Shown piece by piece: positions 62,045-64,000 of a stretch of 64,000 nt of DNA. The notes under the pieces are model-generated. The model did no database searches, was not told the DNA's origin, and worked only from the letters and a program-made list of their open reading frames with translations. A program made the position numbers and the translations under genes. The stretch spans positions 1 to 64,000 of the forward strand of contig JAUZNZ010000012.1 in the NCBI GenBank assembly GCA_030706735.1, given 5' to 3'. The DNA comes from Bacteroidota bacterium (GTDB lineage Bacteria > Bacteroidota > Bacteroidia > Chitinophagales > Chitinophagaceae). Every line of letters starts with the position of its first letter. Within the stretch, counting starts at the first letter, position 1.

Positions 62045-63427
62045 TTATCGTCCTGCCCGACGTCGCCGCTTCCACTGCTGATTGAAGGGGGCATCGGCAA
62101 AATCCAGATCGCCCCGGTGCGCCGTCCATGCCTTGAACAGCTTATTCACCATCCAGTTCTTGAGTTTTTTGTTGCCGGCATTCATTAAGGAACGATTCAG
62201 GCTTGAGCTCTTCCATACCTTCCATGCGATCTTTTCCGACCAGGTAGAATAACCGCTCTCCACGGCTTCATGGCGATTATCCAGCAGCAACTCATGGAGG
62301 TTGATCTTGACCGCGCAGACCTCGGTGCAATTTCCGCATAGGGACGATGCATAGCTCAGGTGCTTCCAGTCCTCCATGCCCTTCAAATGCGGCGTGATGA
62401 CCGCACCGATCGGTCCGCTATAGGTCGTTCCGTACGTATGGCCGCCAATATTCTTGTATACCGGACAGGCATTCAGGCAGGCGCCGCACCGGATGCAGTA
62501 CAGGCTCTCCCGCGATTTAGCATTCGCCAGGATATTCGTCCTGCCATTGTCCAGCAGGATCACGTACATCTCCTCGGGACCGTCCGCCTCGCCCGGCTGC
62601 CGGGGACCGGTCACGATCGTATTGTACACCGTTAGCCGCTGCCCCGTACCGTAGGTCGCCAGCAAAGGCCAGAACAAACCCAGATCCAGCATGGATGGGA
62701 TCACTTTTTCAATGCCTGCGATAACGATATGGGTCTTGGGAAAAGCGCAGCTCAACCTGGCATTTCCTTCATTCTCGGTAACGGCAATGGCGCCGATATC
62801 GGAGATGATGAAATTGGCGCCGGTAATGCCGATCTCCGCCTCCGGGTACTTGAGGCGCAATTTTTCGCGCGCCACCAGCGTAAGCTGTTCCGGAGTCAAG
62901 TTCGGATCCGTATTCAATTTGTCATGGAATAGCCTGGCGACATCCTCCTTGCTCTTATGCATCGCCGGGGTCACAATATGGTACGGCGGCTCCCCGTCCA
63001 ACTGTTGGATATATTCCCCGAGATCGGTCTCGATGCTTTCAATCCCCTGCTCCCCGAGGAAATGGTTCAGCTTGATCTCCTCGGTGACCATGCTTTTGCT
63101 CTTCACGATCGTACGACAAGACTTCCTCCTGCAGATCTCGCCGATCTCCTGCAGCGCCTGCTTCGCATCCTCCGCCCAGATCACCTTGCCGCCCCGCTGG
63201 GAGAACACCGTTTCGAATTCTTCAAGCTGCTTGTCCAGGTTGCCGATAGCCCTCCATTTGCAATTCTTGGCCCTTTCGCGTGCCAGACCGACGTCGGCAA
63301 ACTGCTGTTTGCCCATGGGAACGACGGCGTCATATCGGCCAATATTGAAATTGATCTTCTTTCGATGTTCCAGGTCTTCGGCCTTCGCCGTACTACCTGC
63401 CATGAATCGGTCTGCAGTTTCTGTCAT
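62045..63427 (-). CDS. LutB-like iron-sulphur protein (LUD domain)
   Basis: The 460-residue protein has an N-terminal LUD fold (KSKSMVTEEIKLNHFL, GITGANFIISDIGAIAVTENEGNA, about residues 200-223) and two 4Fe-4S binding blocks: Cys311, 314, 317, 321 (CIRCGACLNACPVY) and Cys364, 367, 371 (CGNCTEVCAVKI). In lactate-utilisation systems LutB works with LutA and LutC to oxidise L-lactate; neither partner is next to it here. Its ATG overlaps the stop of the DUF3109 gene. Confidence 0.88.
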   Translation of the reverse strand: MTETADRFMAGSTAKAEDLEHRKKINFNIGRYDAVVPMGKQQFADVGLARERAKNCKWRAIGNLDKQLEEFETVFSQRGGKVIWAEDAKQALQEIGEICRRKSCRTIVKSKSMVTEEIKLNHFLGEQGIESIETDLGEYIQQLDGEPPYHIVTPAMHKSKEDVARLFHDKLNTDPNLTPEQLTLVAREKLRLKYPEAEIGITGANFIISDIGAIAVTENEGNARLSCAFPKTHIVIAGIEKVIPSMLDLGLFWPLLATYGTGQRLTVYNTIVTGPRQPGEADGPEEMYVILLDNGRTNILANAKSRESLYCIRCGACLNACPVYKNIGGHTYGTTYSGPIGAVITPHLKGMEDWKHLSYASSLCGNCTEVCAVKINLHELLLDNRHEAVESGYSTWSEKIAWKVWKSSSLNRSLMNAGNKKLKNWMVNKLFKAWTAHRGDLDFADAPFNQQWKRRRRAGR

Positions 63428-64000
63428 CGGGCTGATGCTGTTTTACTATTGTCCTTCTTCAACATCCCTGCGGCCTTTTCCAGGGCCGCATAGAAAGTCT
63501 CTCCGAATTTACGTATCAATGCTTCTTTTAAGAAGCGGTACGCGGGGACCTTCGATCGCTGCCCAAGCGCGCAGGCGGGCTGGCAAAGGGTTTCTCTCGG
63601 TTCGTAATTCACCATTTCATGCGTCTTGGTCCGTTTGATCCGGATCGGGTAGAGATGGCAGGAGATCGGCTTCTTCCATTCAGTCTTGCCGTCGTAATAG
63701 GCCTGCTCGATACCGCACTTGATGATCCCCCTGGCATCCCTGAACCCATAGGCGCACATTTTGGCGCCGATGGTAGGTGTCACCCAGCCGAACTCCCGGT
63801 CATAACCATACAACCCCTTGCGCTCGATCTCCCTGATGCCTTCGGCGGTCAGGTAAGGCTTGACCTGCTCGAATACTTCTTTGAGCCGGGCCATTTCCTC
63901 TTTTTCCAATGGAGCGCCGGCGTCGCCGTCTTCACAACAGCCACCCTTGCATTTCAGCAGGTCGCAGACAAACTGCTCTTCGACCACGAGGTCGCTAACC
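63424..64000 (-). CDS. DUF3109-family Cys-rich protein (5' end outside the window)
   Basis: The frame is open to the right edge: codons before the GTG at 63985-63987 read VSDLVVEEQF, which continues the family N-terminus, so the true start lies beyond 64000. The visible part has the Cys cluster CDLLKCKGGCCEDGD, then CAYGF, KCGIEQAYYDG, SCHLYPIRI and CQPACALG. DUF3109 proteins have a likely metal or iron-sulphur site, function unknown. It is translationally coupled to the LutB-like gene. Confidence 0.88.
   Translation of the reverse strand, partial: VSDLVVEEQFVCDLLKCKGGCCEDGDAGAPLEKEEMARLKEVFEQVKPYLTAEGIREIERKGLYGYDREFGWVTPTIGAKMCAYGFRDARGIIKCGIEQAYYDGKTEWKKPISCHLYPIRIKRTKTHEMVNYEPRETLCQPACALGQRSKVPAYRFLKEALIRKFGETFYAALEKAAGMLKKDNSKTASAR

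Overview
The window looks like a chromosomal segment of a Bacteroidota bacterium, most likely a Chitinophagaceae-type member of the Chitinophagales. This rests on: promoters of the Bacteroidota type (TTTG, about 20 bases, TAnnTTTG) in front of many genes; few purine-rich Shine-Dalgarno sites; a PorZ-like type IX secretion protein with a C-terminal sorting domain; a DUF1800/DUF1501 pair; an ECF sigma/RskA-type anti-sigma pair; and the protein families themselves. Genus and species cannot be read from the sequence. Nearly all of it is ordinary, dense housekeeping sequence. I see no tRNA, rRNA, CRISPR array, prophage or intact insertion sequence.

Layout. 1-4.9 kb: PPK2 kinase (cut by the edge), frr, a WecA/MraY-type sugar-phosphate transferase, an orphan N-terminal transketolase subunit, and rbfA with a LolC/E-type permease. 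4.9-15.1 kb: an MsbA-like exporter, a FabH-type synthase, small membrane proteins, an HMA-AraC regulator followed by two tandem DJ-1/PfpI proteins that lack the usual cysteine, then a minus-strand run cupin - PAS kinase - kinase - acetate kinase. 15.4-22.5 kb: S9 peptidase, a DksA/TraR-like protein with a long histone-H1-like tail, and ileS. 23.1-32.0 kb: a complete heme locus, hemH-hemJ leftward and hemA-C-D-E-F-B-L rightward. Together these cover glutamyl-tRNA to protoheme by the C5, oxygen-dependent protoporphyrin route. 32-38.9 kb: dusB divergent from a small cytochrome-c-like lipoprotein, a DoxX-ArsR-double SRPBCC operon behind a striking promoter/operator, an AraC regulator and gyrB. 39-47.6 kb: DUF1501/DUF1800, an outer-membrane protein, serS, a GNAT enzyme, a cyclophilin, gcvH, ECF sigma/anti-sigma and VanZ. 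48-64 kb: prfA, an amidohydrolase, recO-porZ, an MMPL/RND transporter, a membrane protein-histidine kinase-response regulator operon, a conserved protein with an elaborate upstream region, purH, and DUF3109-LutB-like-polysaccharide deacetylase (cut by the right edge).

I found no clearly undescribed multi-gene system. The items most worth a second look are the two adjacent cysteine-less DJ-1 proteins, the paired palindromes flanking the -7 element of the DoxX-ArsR-SRPBCC operon, the DksA-like protein that has lost its zinc finger and gained a basic tail, and the repeat-rich 58.5-59.2 kb intergenic region.
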